A stretch of DNA of 64,000 nucleotides from Lutibacter sp. (lineage in GTDB: Bacteria > Bacteroidota > Bacteroidia > Flavobacteriales > Flavobacteriaceae), in assembly GCF_030692605.1 (NCBI RefSeq), contig NZ_JAUYUD010000085.1:62001-126000 (forward strand), read 5' to 3'. A program made the position numbers and the translations under genes. Under the pieces are notes generated by a model, which saw only the letters and a list, made by a program, of their open reading frames with translations, was not told where the DNA came from and made no database searches. Of the stretch, positions 44,872 through 55,692 are shown in pieces; the stretch's first letter is position 1, and each line of letters begins with the position of its first letter.

Positions 44872-46860
44872 TTGGCTATTACAAAAAAGAGCATATTGAA
44901 CAAATTGTATGTTGTATTTACAATTATGACATTAATGTTACTGGCGATTATTGTTAGGTTAACTGATATTCAATATGTTGATGGTGATAAGTATAGAAAA
45001 TTATCTGAAGAAAATACATTAAGAAACGACACTATTTTTGCGAATAGAGGGAATGTATTTTCGGCTGACGGCAGTTTGTTAGCCACTTCTATGTCTCAAT
45101 ATGAAATTAGAATGGATGCCTATACTATTGACTCAGAATATTTTGAAAAAAATATAAATAAGCTATCCATAGAATTATCTAAAATGTTTGGAAATTCTGT
45201 AACACATTGGGAAACTAAAATTAGAAAGGCAAGAACAAATAAAAACAGGTACTTATTTATTGTTAGAAAATTAGGACATAATGATTATTTAAAAGTTCGA
45301 AAATTTCCAATTTTTAATTTAGGAATGTATAAAGGAGGTTTTATTGCCGAGCAATCAACGGTCAGAGCACATCCTTTAGGGAAAGTTGCTGAACGAACTA
45401 TTGGGTATGATGATTATAGAGGAGCTCCGGGTATAGAAGGTGCATACAAAGATTATCTAAATGGTAAAAATGGTTGGAGAATGAAACAAAAAATAACTCA
45501 AAACCAATGGAAACCAATTAATGATACCAATGAAAAAGAACCAATTGATGGAAAAGATATTGTTACTACAATTGATGTAAATATCCAAGATATTGCCCAT
45601 CATTCATTATTAAGACAGTTAGAGTTTTATGAAGCAGATCACGGTTGTGTGGTTGTTATGGAAACTAAAACAGGTGAAATTAAAGCAATTTCAAATTTGG
45701 GAAAAAATGATGATGGAAAATATTACGAACGGTTAAATTATGCGGTTGGAGAATCTCACGAGCCAGGTTCTGCTTTTAAAGTAATGTCATTTGTTGCCGC
45801 TTTAGAATCAAAAGCTATTGATACGAATACCGTTGTAGATACTGAAGGAGGGAAATATAGGTTGTACGGTAGATTTATAAATGATTCACGAAGAGGTGGC
45901 TATGGCAAAATTTCAGCTGCCAGAGCACTAGAAGTTTCATCAAATATTGGATTTGCTAGATTAATTGAAGAAAATTTCGGAAAAGACCCAAATAAATTCA
46001 TCAACATATTAAAAGGAATGAATTTAAACGATCAATTAGGATTGCCTATAAAAGGAGAAGGTGTTCCAGAAATACCTGCACCGGGAGAAAAAAAATGGAG
46101 TAAAAATGCGTTACCTTCAATTTCATACGGATACAATTTAAGCTTAACGCCACTTCAAATTTTAACTTTTTATAATGCAATTGCTAATAATGGAGAAATG
46201 GTAAGACCTCGTTTTGTTAAAGAAATTAGATCAAGAGATAATTCAGTAATTCATTTTGAAAAAGAAATTATAAATCCAGCAATTGCTTCTAAAGAAACGT
46301 TGGCGAAAGTACGCGAGGTATTGAAAAATGTAGTTGTACACGGCACAGGTCAAAAATTGTATAATCCGAATTTCTCAATGGCAGGAAAAACAGGAACTGC
46401 CAGAACAGAGTATTGGAAAGAAGATTGGAATGAGAATAAAAAATACATTTCATCATTTACAGGTTATTTCCCAGCAGATAATCCAAAATATTCCTGCATA
46501 GTTGTTATTCATAAACCTAAAGTGCAAACGGGATATTATGGTGCCGATGTGTCAGGACCTGTATTTAAAGATATTGCCCAAAAAATTTACACTTCTAATA
46601 GTGTACTTAGTAAAGTTGGTAATAAAATGCCAAAATTCAAACAAATTCAGAAAAACTTTAATTCTTACTATACCATTTCTAATAACGAAAATAAGTCAAT
46701 CCCAAATGTACTAGGAATGGCGGCAATGGACGCCATTCCTTTATTGGAGAATATGGGCTTAAAAGTTACTTACGAAGGAATGGGTAAGGTAAGAGAACAA
46801 TCGATAAAACCAGGTGATTCTATTGCGAAAGGAGTAACCATTATTTTAAAATTATCATAA
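44872..46860 (+). CDS. ftsI: penicillin-binding protein, septal transpeptidase (FtsI type) with PASTA domain
   Basis: Cross-links septal peptidoglycan. 662 aa from a TTG start directly after the FtsL-like gene. An N-terminal membrane anchor (about 12-30), dimerisation domain, then the transpeptidase domain: EPGSAFKVM with the active Ser, SSNIGFARL, and AGKTGTART. A single C-terminal PASTA domain (about 605-662, SIPNVLGMAAMDAIP...GVTIILKLS) may sense cell-wall fragments. Typical for Bacteroidetes. Confidence 0.94.
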   Translation: MAITKKSILNKLYVVFTIMTLMLLAIIVRLTDIQYVDGDKYRKLSEENTLRNDTIFANRGNVFSADGSLLATSMSQYEIRMDAYTIDSEYFEKNINKLSIELSKMFGNSVTHWETKIRKARTNKNRYLFIVRKLGHNDYLKVRKFPIFNLGMYKGGFIAEQSTVRAHPLGKVAERTIGYDDYRGAPGIEGAYKDYLNGKNGWRMKQKITQNQWKPINDTNEKEPIDGKDIVTTIDVNIQDIAHHSLLRQLEFYEADHGCVVVMETKTGEIKAISNLGKNDDGKYYERLNYAVGESHEPGSAFKVMSFVAALESKAIDTNTVVDTEGGKYRLYGRFINDSRRGGYGKISAARALEVSSNIGFARLIEENFGKDPNKFINILKGMNLNDQLGLPIKGEGVPEIPAPGEKKWSKNALPSISYGYNLSLTPLQILTFYNAIANNGEMVRPRFVKEIRSRDNSVIHFEKEIINPAIASKETLAKVREVLKNVVVHGTGQKLYNPNFSMAGKTGTARTEYWKEDWNENKKYISSFTGYFPADNPKYSCIVVIHKPKVQTGYYGADVSGPVFKDIAQKIYTSNSVLSKVGNKMPKFKQIQKNFNSYYTISNNENKSIPNVLGMAAMDAIPLLENMGLKVTYEGMGKVREQSIKPGDSIAKGVTIILKLS

Positions 46861-48309
46861 GTGAATTTAATTAAAGACATTATTTACAAGGTTAAAATAA
46901 CCGCTGTTATTGGAAATACCAATAAACGGGTAAATGCTATTGTTTTTGATTCAAGAAAAATCAAAGAAAACAATTTATTTGTTGCTCAAAAAGGGTTGAA
47001 TTTTGATGGTCATTTTTTTATTGAACAGGCCATAAAATTAGGAGCAACTGCAATTGTTTGTGAATTATTACCAGCACAAATTAACCCTAACATCACCTAT
47101 ATTCAGGTTGAAGACTCTAATTTAGCTTTGGCTGTAATGGCTTCTAATTTTTACGATAACCCTTCGTCTAAGTTAAAATTAATAGGAGTCACTGGAACAA
47201 ATGGTAAAACTACCATTGCGACGCTTTGCTATAATTTGTTTCAAAAAGCAGGTTACAAAGCAGGATTACTTTCAACGGTTAAAATTATGGTGGCTAATAA
47301 ACAGTATGATGCCACACATACAACACCAAATTCAGTTGCAATAAATTATTATTTAAATGAGATGGTACTAGCTGGAGTTTCATTTTGTTTTATGGAAGTA
47401 AGTTCACACGGCATACATCAAAAAAGGACTGAAGGTTTGCATTTTGAAGGAGGCGTGTTTACCAATTTAACACACGACCATTTAGATTATCATAACACTT
47501 TTGCAGAATATAGAGATGTAAAGAAATCTTTTTTTGATTCACTACCAAAATCAGCTTTTTCTTTAACCAATATCGATGATAAAAATGGGTTGGTAATGAT
47601 TCAAAATACCAACGCCTCAAAAATGACATACGCTCTTAAAACAATGGCTTCATTTAAAGCCAAAATTATAGAGAATGGGTTTTCTGGTTTACTGCTAACT
47701 ATAAATGATAATGAAGTTTGGGTAAAATTAATTGGAAGTTTTAATGCTTATAATTTGTTAGCAGTTTTTGGTGTGGCAAAATTATTAGGATTGGAAACTA
47801 ACGAGACGTTAAGGTATTTGAGTGAGTTGGAAAGTGTGGATGGTAGGTTTCAATTTGTTGTTTCAGAAAATAAAATTACCGCAATTGTAGATTATGCACA
47901 TACTCCCGATGCCTTAAAAAATGTATTGGAAACTATAAATGATATTAAAAAAGGAAATGAACAAATTATAACCGTTGTGGGATGCGGTGGAGATAGAGAT
48001 AAAGCTAAACGTCCTGTTATGGGACGTATAGCTTCTCAATTGAGTTCTCAAGTAATAGTTACATCAGACAATCCAAGAAGTGAAGATCCTCAAGCAATTC
48101 TGAATGAAATAATTACAGGTGTTGAACCAATTCATAATTATAAAACACTTGCAATTTTAGATCGTGAACAAGCAATAAAAACTGCAGTTAAATTGGCTCA
48201 AAAAGGAGATATTATTTTAATCGCTGGAAAAGGGCACGAAACATATCAGGAAATAAAAGGGATAAGAAGTCATTTTGATGATTTCGAAATAGTTACAAAA
48301 TTATTATAA
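46861..48309 (+). CDS. murE: UDP-MurNAc-tripeptide synthetase
   Basis: Adds the third residue of the peptidoglycan stem. 482 aa, GTG start immediately after the ftsI stop. ATP loop GVTGTNGKTTIATL near residue 113, and the diagnostic DNPRSEDP motif near residue 400, which indicates meso-diaminopimelate as substrate. A HTTPNS UDP-binding segment and EVSSHGIHQ follow. 16 bases before mraY. Confidence 0.95.
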   Translation: MNLIKDIIYKVKITAVIGNTNKRVNAIVFDSRKIKENNLFVAQKGLNFDGHFFIEQAIKLGATAIVCELLPAQINPNITYIQVEDSNLALAVMASNFYDNPSSKLKLIGVTGTNGKTTIATLCYNLFQKAGYKAGLLSTVKIMVANKQYDATHTTPNSVAINYYLNEMVLAGVSFCFMEVSSHGIHQKRTEGLHFEGGVFTNLTHDHLDYHNTFAEYRDVKKSFFDSLPKSAFSLTNIDDKNGLVMIQNTNASKMTYALKTMASFKAKIIENGFSGLLLTINDNEVWVKLIGSFNAYNLLAVFGVAKLLGLETNETLRYLSELESVDGRFQFVVSENKITAIVDYAHTPDALKNVLETINDIKKGNEQIITVVGCGGDRDKAKRPVMGRIASQLSSQVIVTSDNPRSEDPQAILNEIITGVEPIHNYKTLAILDREQAIKTAVKLAQKGDIILIAGKGHETYQEIKGIRSHFDDFEIVTKLL

Positions 48310-48325
48310 GAAATAACCAAAACCT

Positions 48326-49552
48326 ATGTTATATTATTTATTCGATTTTTTAGAAGCAGAATACGACTTTTTAGGAGCTGGTTTATTTCAGTACATTTCT
48401 TTTAGGTCTGCTTCGGCATTTATAGTATCCTTGTTAATTTCAACCATTTATGGAAAACGAATAATAAATTATTTACGTGATCAACAGGTTGGAGAAACGG
48501 TGCGTGATTTAGGGTTGGCTGGACAAACTGAAAAATCTGGAACCCCAACAATGGGGGGAATTATTATTATTTTATCAACCTTAATTCCAGTATTATTATT
48601 TGCAATCTTAGATAATATTTATATAATTATATTAATTGTAACTACCATATGGATGGGAATTATTGGTTTTATTGATGATTATATTAAAATATTTAGAAAT
48701 AATAAAGCTGGGTTAAAAGGAAGATTTAAAATTTTAGGGCAAATAACTTTAGGAATATTTGTTGGAAGTATGCTTTACTTTCATCCGAGTGTAACTTTGA
48801 AAGAAAAACTTCCAGTAAAATATCAATATATAACCCAAGATGGAACGCCAATTCTATTTGGTGAAGCAAAAAAATCGACAAAAACAACCATTCCTTTTGT
48901 TAAAAATAACGAGTTCGAATATGCAGAGGCAATGGAATTATTTGGCAAGGGTCTTAAAGAATATTCTTGGATACTTTTTATAATTGTTGTAACATTTATT
49001 ATAACTGCTGTTTCAAACGGAGCAAATTTAACCGATGGAATTGATGGATTAGCAGCAGGTACATCTTCAATTATTGTGCTCACCTTAGGAATTTTAGCCT
49101 GGGTTTCTGGTAATATTATTTTTGCGAATTATTTAGATGTAATGTATATACCCAATTCTGGTGAAATGACTGTTTTTATTGCTGCATTTGTGGGCGCATT
49201 GGTTGGTTTTTTATGGTATAATACTTATCCAGCTCAAGTGTTTATGGGAGATACAGGAAGTTTAACCATTGGCGGCATCATTGCTGTTTTGGCAATTTCG
49301 GTACGAAAAGAATTATTAATTCCAATTTTAGCAGGTGTATTTTTTATAGAAACTTTATCGGTTATGATTCAAGTGCTTTGGTTTAAATACACAAGAAAAA
49401 GATTTGGTGAAGGGAGAAGAATTTTTAAAATGTCGCCATTGCATCATCATTATCAAAAAGTAGGATATCATGAAAGCAAAATAGTAACTCGATTTTGGAT
49501 TGTTGGAATAATGCTGGCAGTGTTAACAATAGTAACCTTAAAGTTACGATAA
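48326..49552 (+). CDS. mraY: phospho-MurNAc-pentapeptide transferase
   Basis: Integral membrane enzyme forming lipid I on undecaprenyl phosphate. 408 aa, longer than the 360-aa E. coli enzyme because of an insertion of about 40-50 residues after the fourth segment ([18 protein letters not shown] region). About ten transmembrane helices. Catalytic Asp motifs [17 protein letters not shown] and FMGDTGSL are intact; the SPLHHHYQK loop is near the end. Confidence 0.95.
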   Translation: MLYYLFDFLEAEYDFLGAGLFQYISFRSASAFIVSLLISTIYGKRIINYLRDQQVGETVRDLGLAGQTEKSGTPTMGGIIIILSTLIPVLLFAILDNIYIIILIVTTIWMGIIGFIDDYIKIFRNNKAGLKGRFKILGQITLGIFVGSMLYFHPSVTLKEKLPVKYQYITQDGTPILFGEAKKSTKTTIPFVKNNEFEYAEAMELFGKGLKEYSWILFIIVVTFIITAVSNGANLTDGIDGLAAGTSSIIVLTLGILAWVSGNIIFANYLDVMYIPNSGEMTVFIAAFVGALVGFLWYNTYPAQVFMGDTGSLTIGGIIAVLAISVRKELLIPILAGVFFIETLSVMIQVLWFKYTRKRFGEGRRIFKMSPLHHHYQKVGYHESKIVTRFWIVGIMLAVLTIVTLKLR

Positions 49553-49579
49553 TATTAGAATTTTGAATTATGATTAACG

Positions 49580-50004
49580 AATTACGATTTGTTAAATAAA
49601 TGAAAGAATTATTAAAAAATAGAACAAAAAGATTTGCAATTGATTGCTGGAAGTTGTCTAAGAATTATACAGTATCTAGGGATTATGATGCTTTTTGCAG
49701 ACAATTAATAAGGTGTTCAAGTTCTGTTGGCGCAAATTACAGAGCAGCTTGCAGGGCTAAATCAAATGCCGATTTTATAAATAAGTTGAAGATTGTTGAG
49801 GAAGAAGCAGATGAAAGCATGTTTTTTTTAGAAATATTTTTAGAAATAAGTGAAGTGAATCATGATGAAATAAAGCGATTACATGTAGAAGCTAATGAAT
49901 TAGTATCCATTGTTGTGGCTTCAATTAAAACAATTCGAAACAAAAATGATAATTGATAATGGAAAGCGAAAGTAACCGTCAATCGTCAATCGTCAATCGT
50001 AATT
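49580..50004. repeat. 10-bp inverted repeats flanking the four-helix-bundle gene
   Basis: AATTACGATT at 49580-49589 and its exact complement AATCGTAATT at 49995-50004 border the inserted gene. Inside the right edge, the 7-base unit TCAATCG is repeated three times (about 49979-49999). Together they could mark the ends of the inserted unit. Chance AT-rich matches are possible. Confidence 0.45.
49600..49956 (+). CDS. 23S-rRNA-intervening-sequence-type four-helix bundle protein
   Basis: 118 aa with the S23/IVS signature: IDCWKLSKNY, then CRQLIRCSSSVGANYRAACRAKSNADFINKL and a closing helix with EEEADESMFFLEIFLEI (quoted as key pieces). Members occur within 23S rRNA intervening sequences and scattered in Bacteroidetes genomes; their function is unknown to me, though a nucleic acid-binding role has been suggested. 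Its place between mraY and murD is unusual. The stop lies 2 bases before the murD ATG. Confidence 0.85.
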   Translation: MKELLKNRTKRFAIDCWKLSKNYTVSRDYDAFCRQLIRCSSSVGANYRAACRAKSNADFINKLKIVEEEADESMFFLEIFLEISEVNHDEIKRLHVEANELVSIVVASIKTIRNKNDN

Positions 50005-51338
50005 TAAAGCAACTTGTTGTTTTAGGTGCTGGAGAAAGTGGAGTTGGAACAGCATTATTGGGAAAAGAAAAAGGGTACAACGTTTTTGTTTCAGATAAAG
50101 GAACAATTTCACAAAAATATAAAGAAGTTCTTTTAAATAATGAAATTCAATTTGAAGAAGGTGGTCATACCGAATCTAAATTGTTTGAAGCTGAAATTAT
50201 TATGAAAAGTCCAGGTATTCCTGATACAGTTCCATTAATTATAAAATTAAAAGAACATGGAATACCAGTAATTTCTGAAATTGAATTTGCTTCAAATTAT
50301 ACCGATGGTTGCATTGTTGGAATTACAGGGTCAAACGGAAAAACAACCACAACCATGTTAATAAATCACCTTCTTAAAAAAGGAGATTTAAATGTAGGAA
50401 TGGGTGGGAATATTGGGATAAGTTTTGCGCAACAGGTTGCTCAAGAAAAATTTGACATTCATGTATTGGAAATAAGCAGTTTTCAATTAGATGGAATTAT
50501 AAATTTTAGACCTCATATTGCAATAATTACCAATATTACTCCAGATCATTTGGATAGGTATAATTACAATTTTGAGAATTACATTAATTCAAAATTTTTG
50601 ATTACAAGAAATCAAACTGAAAATGATTTTTTAATTTATGATTTTGATGATGAGGTAATTACAAATTGGTTAAATAAAAATAAAGTAAAAGCAATCTTGC
50701 TTCCTTTTTCATTAAAAAATGAATTAACACAAGGAGCATTTTTAAGAAATAATGAAATAGTACTAAAATATAAAACAGAAGAAACCATAATGAGTATTTC
50801 AACTTTAGCATTAAAAGGGAATCACAATACAAAAAACGCAATGGCGGCCGCCATGACCGCTTCTTTATTAAGAGTTAGAAAAGACACCATTAGAGAGAGT
50901 CTAGAAGATTTTGAAGGGGCAGAACACCGACTGGAATCAGTTCTAAAAATAAATGGAGTTCAATACATAAATGATTCTAAAGCAACCAATGTTAATGCAA
51001 CTTTTTATGCTTTAGATAGTATGCAAACTCCTACAGTTTGGATCGTAGGTGGTGTTGATAAAGGAAATGACTACTTGGAGTTAATGCCATTGGTTAGAGA
51101 AAAAGTAAAAGCGATTGTATGCTTGGGTCTAGATAATCAAAAAATTGTTCAAACATTTTGTAATGTGATTGACTTAATTGTTGAAACTGCAGGTGCAGAA
51201 GAAGCTGTAAAAGTTGCATATAAAATTGCCGAAAAGGGCGACACAGTATTGTTGTCTCCTGCCTGTGCAAGTTTTGATTTGTTTGATAATTATGAAGATA
51301 GAGGGAATAAATTTAAACAAGCCGTAAGAGAATTATAA
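49959..51338 (+). CDS. murD: UDP-MurNAc-L-alanine:D-glutamate ligase
   Basis: Adds D-Glu to the stem peptide. From ATG 49959, 459 aa. Family members usually begin directly with a strand like LKQLVVLGAGESG; here about 16 extra residues precede it, encoded by the CAATCGT repeats at the edge of the inserted four-helix-bundle unit. The ATP loop is GITGSNGKTTTTM near 113, followed by EISSFQLDGI and the late SPACASFDLFDNYEDRG. Confidence 0.95.
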   Translation: MESESNRQSSIVNRNLKQLVVLGAGESGVGTALLGKEKGYNVFVSDKGTISQKYKEVLLNNEIQFEEGGHTESKLFEAEIIMKSPGIPDTVPLIIKLKEHGIPVISEIEFASNYTDGCIVGITGSNGKTTTTMLINHLLKKGDLNVGMGGNIGISFAQQVAQEKFDIHVLEISSFQLDGIINFRPHIAIITNITPDHLDRYNYNFENYINSKFLITRNQTENDFLIYDFDDEVITNWLNKNKVKAILLPFSLKNELTQGAFLRNNEIVLKYKTEETIMSISTLALKGNHNTKNAMAAAMTASLLRVRKDTIRESLEDFEGAEHRLESVLKINGVQYINDSKATNVNATFYALDSMQTPTVWIVGGVDKGNDYLELMPLVREKVKAIVCLGLDNQKIVQTFCNVIDLIVETAGAEEAVKVAYKIAEKGDTVLLSPACASFDLFDNYEDRGNKFKQAVREL

Positions 51339-51342
51339 AAAA

Positions 51343-52533
51343 ATGAAGGAATTCCTTAAAAATATTGAAGGCGATAGAGCCATTTGGGCTATTGTAACGG
51401 TAATGGCATTATTGTCGTTTTTACCAGTTTACAGTGCAAGCACCAATTTGGTTTATGTTTCTAATAATGGGACTCCAATTTTCCATCTATTTAAACATTT
51501 TATATTACTTTTTTTAGGGTTTTTAATAATTTATGGAGTTCATAAAATTCCGTTTAGATATTTTAGTGGAGGTTCTATAATCATGTTTCCATTTGTGATT
51601 ATACTTTTAATTTTCACACTATCGCAAGGAACTACTATTGGTGGTTCTAATGCTAGTAGATGGCTTGAAATACCAATAATTGGAATTGGGTTTCAAACAT
51701 CAACTCTAGCAGGGCTGGTTTTAATGATATATGTAGCCAGATATTTGGCTAAAAACAAGGAAAACGATATTACATTTTCGCAAAGTTTTTGGCAATTATG
51801 GTTGCCAATTGCAATTACACTTTTATTAATTTTACCAGCTAATTTTTCGACAACAGCTATTTTATTTTTAATGATTTTGCTGTTATGTTTTATTGGTGGT
51901 TATCCAAAAAGATATATAGGAGTTATTGTTGGGATAGCCGTAGTAATGTTGTTTTTATTTATTTTAATTGCTAAAGCATTTCCTGATGCAATGCCAAATA
52001 GGGTTGACACATGGGGCAATAGAATTGAAAGTTTAACTGATAAAAATGCCGTAGAAGGGTATCAAATTGAAAAAGCGAAAATTGCTATTGCAACTGGAGG
52101 TTTATATGGAAGAGGCCCTGGGAAAAGTGTTCAAAAAAACTTTTTACCTCAATCTACATCCGATTTTATTTTTGCTATTATAGTTGAGGAATACGGCCTA
52201 ATAGGAGCGTCAATGGTTATATTATTGTATTTTTTATTATTGCTAAGAATTTTAATTGCTGCAAAAAAAGCAACATCTATATTTGCAACCCTTTTAATTA
52301 TAGGTGTTGGAATCCCCATTGTTTTTCAGGCAATTATTAATATGCTAGTGGCTGTTGATTTTGGCTTAGTTACAGGTCAAACATTGCCTTTAATAAGCAG
52401 TGGAGGAACATCCATTTGGATGACATGCATGGCATTGGGAATAATTTTGAGTGTAACTTCAGAAAAAATAGCTGCACCAACTAAAACAGATGAAGAAAAT
52501 CCTTTAGATATTTTACATGAAGCAATCGGTTAA
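51343..52533 (+). CDS. ftsW: FtsW-type septal peptidoglycan polymerase
   Basis: SEDS glycosyltransferase of the divisome, partner of the FtsI-type PBP. 396 aa with about ten transmembrane segments. SEDS features: NASRWLEIP, the catalytic loop region with [13 protein letters not shown], and the terminal SGGTSIWM. The position inside the cluster favours FtsW over RodA. Overlaps murG by 17 bases. Confidence 0.92.
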   Translation: MKEFLKNIEGDRAIWAIVTVMALLSFLPVYSASTNLVYVSNNGTPIFHLFKHFILLFLGFLIIYGVHKIPFRYFSGGSIIMFPFVIILLIFTLSQGTTIGGSNASRWLEIPIIGIGFQTSTLAGLVLMIYVARYLAKNKENDITFSQSFWQLWLPIAITLLLILPANFSTTAILFLMILLLCFIGGYPKRYIGVIVGIAVVMLFLFILIAKAFPDAMPNRVDTWGNRIESLTDKNAVEGYQIEKAKIAIATGGLYGRGPGKSVQKNFLPQSTSDFIFAIIVEEYGLIGASMVILLYFLLLLRILIAAKKATSIFATLLIIGVGIPIVFQAIINMLVAVDFGLVTGQTLPLISSGGTSIWMTCMALGIILSVTSEKIAAPTKTDEENPLDILHEAIG

Positions 52534-53611
52534 CATCATATTAAGTGGAGGTGGCACCGGTGGGCATATATATCCTGCAATTGCCATTGCAAATGAGTTG
52601 AAGAAAAAAAAATCTTCTGCTAATTTTTTGTTTGTAGGTGCAAAAGATAGAATGGAAATGGAGAAAGTCCCTCAAGCTGGCTATGAAATTAAAGGATTAT
52701 GGATTTCAGGTATTGAAAGAAAACTATCGCTAAACAATTTAATTTTCCCTTTTAAATTACTAAGCAGTTTATTCAATGCATTTAAAATAATTCGAAAGTT
52801 TAAACCAAATGTAGTTATAGGTACAGGTGGTTTTGCAAGTGGCGCAACTTTATTTGTAGCTAGTTTAATGGGCAAAAGAACATTAATTCAAGAGCAAAAT
52901 TCATATCCAGGGTTAACTAATAAATTATTAGCAAATAGAGTTGATAAAATATGTGTTGCGTATGATGGTTTAGATAAATTTTTTCCATCAGCGAAAATAA
53001 TTAAATCTGGAAATCCTGTTCGACAAGATTTATTAAATGTGGCTTCAAAAAGAGATGAAGCTGTCGATTTTTTTAAATTAAACGCTTCAAAAAAAACCTT
53101 ATTAATTCTTGGTGGAAGTTTAGGTGCAAGAGCCATTAATAAATTAATTGAAGAACATATTGATTGGATTGTTGATAGTGAAATTCAGGTGATTTGGCAA
53201 ACAGGTAAATTGTATTACAACGATTATAAAAAATATGGTGATATGCCAGGAGTTCAGGTTTTCGATTTTTTATCAAAAATGGATTTAACCTATGCTGCCG
53301 CAGATTTTATTATAAGCAGAGCAGGAGCAAGTTCAATTTCAGAACTGTGCATCGTGGGTAAACCGGTTTTGTTTATTCCATCGCCAAATGTAGCTGAAGA
53401 TCATCAAACCAAAAATGCTTTAGCAGTGGTTTCAAAAAATGCCGCATTGTTATTAAAAGAATCAGAATTAAATAGATTCGAAAGTATTACAAAAGAACTT
53501 TTTAAAAATTCAGAATTACAAGAAACATTAAGTAAAAACATTGTAAAATTAGCATTGCCCAATGCAACAAAAACGATAGTGTCTGAAATTGAAAAATTAA
53601 TTAGTAAGTGA
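52517..53611 (+). CDS. murG: undecaprenyldiphospho-muramoylpentapeptide beta-N-acetylglucosaminyltransferase
   Basis: Converts lipid I to lipid II at the inner face of the membrane. 364 aa GT-B fold: [16 protein letters not shown] at 10-25, GTGGFASG near 100, and [10 protein letters not shown] near 275, all family signatures. Overlaps ftsW and is followed 1 base later by murC. Confidence 0.96.
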   Translation: MKQSVNIILSGGGTGGHIYPAIAIANELKKKKSSANFLFVGAKDRMEMEKVPQAGYEIKGLWISGIERKLSLNNLIFPFKLLSSLFNAFKIIRKFKPNVVIGTGGFASGATLFVASLMGKRTLIQEQNSYPGLTNKLLANRVDKICVAYDGLDKFFPSAKIIKSGNPVRQDLLNVASKRDEAVDFFKLNASKKTLLILGGSLGARAINKLIEEHIDWIVDSEIQVIWQTGKLYYNDYKKYGDMPGVQVFDFLSKMDLTYAAADFIISRAGASSISELCIVGKPVLFIPSPNVAEDHQTKNALAVVSKNAALLLKESELNRFESITKELFKNSELQETLSKNIVKLALPNATKTIVSEIEKLISK

Positions 53612-53612
53612 T

Positions 53613-54962
53613 ATGTTGAAGTTAGAAGACATAAAGAACATATATTTCGTTGGTATTGGCGGGATTGGAATGAGTGCCTTGGCAACTTATTTCAAAACCA
53701 GCGGGAAAAATGTTGCTGGCTATGATAAAGTGTCAACAGATATTACTCAAGCGTTAAGTGAAATTGGTATTTTAATTCATTTTGAAGATGCGATTGACAA
53801 TATTCCTCTTGAATTCAAAAACAAATTAAACACATTAATAATTTATACTCCGGCAATTCCTAAAAATCATATCGAATTAAATTATTTTTTTGAAGCTAAT
53901 TTTAATGTTTTAAAGCGATCAGAAATTTTAGGAGAGATTACTAAAAACACCTTCTGCATGGCTGTTGCAGGAACCCATGGTAAAACTACAACTTCTACAA
54001 TATTGGGGCATATTGTTCACGAAGCAGGGTTAAAGGCTACTTCTTTTTTAGGTGGAATTTCAGAAAATTATAATTCGAATTTAATAATTGGAGGCGATGA
54101 GATTTCTGTGGTGGAAGCTGATGAGTTTGATCGTTCTTTTTTAAGATTATCACCTAATATCGCATGCATTACTTCAATGGATGCAGACCACTTGGATATT
54201 TACGGTGAAGCTAGCGAATTGGAAAAATCTTTTAAAGAATTTGCATCAAAAGTCTCAGATATTTTAATAATTAAAAAAGGATTACCATTAAAGGGAATTA
54301 CCTATGGAATTAATGAAGATGCTGATTTTGATGCAAGAAATTTAAGAATTGTAAATGGAACTTACATTTTTGATGTAAAAACACCTACAGAATATATAAC
54401 GGATATTAAAATTCAATTACCAGGAAAACATAATGTGCTAAATACGGTTGCGGCTTTAGCAATGGCAAATAGTTATGGAGTTTCGCTCCCAGTCATTGCT
54501 AAAGCTTTACTAACATTTAAAGGAGTTAAACGAAGGTTTTCATATAAAATTAATACAAAAAATTTAGTTTTAATAGATGATTATGCACATCATCCAACAG
54601 AAATAAATGCAGTATGCGATGCTGTTAAAGAAATGTATCCCAATAAAAAGAATATTGGAATTTTTCAACCCCATTTATTTAGTAGAACAAGAGATTTTGT
54701 TGAAGATTTTGCCGAGGCATTATCACAATTTGACTATTTAATTCTTTTGGATATTTACCCAGCAAGAGAATTACCAATTAAAGGAGTTACTTCAGAATGG
54801 TTGTTAAGTAAAGTTAAAAATAGGAATAAACAAATTTCATCAAAAGAAAATTTATATAAGAATTTAAAAATGTTAAATCCAGAAGTGGTTGTGATGATTG
54901 GTGCTGGTGATATTGGTGAAATGGTTTCAGAAATTAAAAACAAATTATTGAATGAAAATTAA
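53613..54962 (+). CDS. murC: UDP-MurNAc:L-alanine ligase
   Basis: Adds the first amino acid of the stem peptide. 449 aa: GIGGIGMSALA near residue 15, ATP loop VAGTHGKTTTST near 115, DDYAHHPTEI and the FQPHLFSRT segment near 345. It overlaps ftsQ by 11 bases. Confidence 0.96.
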   Translation: MLKLEDIKNIYFVGIGGIGMSALATYFKTSGKNVAGYDKVSTDITQALSEIGILIHFEDAIDNIPLEFKNKLNTLIIYTPAIPKNHIELNYFFEANFNVLKRSEILGEITKNTFCMAVAGTHGKTTTSTILGHIVHEAGLKATSFLGGISENYNSNLIIGGDEISVVEADEFDRSFLRLSPNIACITSMDADHLDIYGEASELEKSFKEFASKVSDILIIKKGLPLKGITYGINEDADFDARNLRIVNGTYIFDVKTPTEYITDIKIQLPGKHNVLNTVAALAMANSYGVSLPVIAKALLTFKGVKRRFSYKINTKNLVLIDDYAHHPTEINAVCDAVKEMYPNKKNIGIFQPHLFSRTRDFVEDFAEALSQFDYLILLDIYPARELPIKGVTSEWLLSKVKNRNKQISSKENLYKNLKMLNPEVVVMIGAGDIGEMVSEIKNKLLNEN

Positions 54963-55692
54963 CTGGTTATACATAAAAGGTGTTTTATTATTAGGTTTGG
55001 TAGTCTTTCTTGTAGGCTTCTCAAATCAAAGAAATAGTACGCTTAAAGTAACCGATGTTATAATAGAATTTGAGAAGGGAAATAATCTTTTTATGAATTA
55101 TCAAATAGTTAATAAATTGTTAATACAAAATGGCAAGACCGTTAGAAATAAAGAAAAATCTGTTATAGATTTACAAAAGCTCGAGGCAAATATACTGGCA
55201 CATCCTATGGTAGAAGATGCCACTGTTTTTTTAACAATAAACGGTGAATTGAGAGCTAAAGTTAGGCAACGAACCCCAGTTGCAAGAGTTGTTTTAAGTA
55301 GTGGTAGTTATTATATTGATAGGCAGGGAGAAAGGATGCCGTTATCTGAATTACATACTGAACGTGTGTTGATAATTTCAGGAGAAATTGCACCCAAAGA
55401 TTTGAAAAAAATTCATCTTTTGGTAACTGAAATAAGGAATGATTATTTTTTAAATGAAATGATTATTGATATTCAAAAAATGGAAGATGGAACCTATAAT
55501 TTGAGGACAAGAATAGGAGATCAAATTATAATTTTTGGAAAAATAGAAGAAATTAAACATAAATTAAAAAATTTGAATTCGTTTTTTAACAAAGCATTAC
55601 GAGATGGATCTATTGGAAATTATAGTTTAATAAACTTGAATTATAAAAATCAAGTGATTTGTACAAAAGTAGAAGAATATGGAACAGAATGA
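54952..55692 (+). CDS. ftsQ: FtsQ/DivIB-like cell division protein
   Basis: Bitopic membrane protein: a short N-terminus, one transmembrane helix (about 6-23, YIKGVLLLGLVVFLVGF), then a POTRA-like and beta domain (INGELRAKVRQRTPVARV near 100-117). 246 aa. Primary sequence similarity in this family is low; the place between murC and ftsA supports the call. It overlaps ftsA by 14 bases. Confidence 0.86.
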   Translation: MKINWLYIKGVLLLGLVVFLVGFSNQRNSTLKVTDVIIEFEKGNNLFMNYQIVNKLLIQNGKTVRNKEKSVIDLQKLEANILAHPMVEDATVFLTINGELRAKVRQRTPVARVVLSSGSYYIDRQGERMPLSELHTERVLIISGEIAPKDLKKIHLLVTEIRNDYFLNEMIIDIQKMEDGTYNLRTRIGDQIIIFGKIEEIKHKLKNLNSFFNKALRDGSIGNYSLINLNYKNQVICTKVEEYGTE

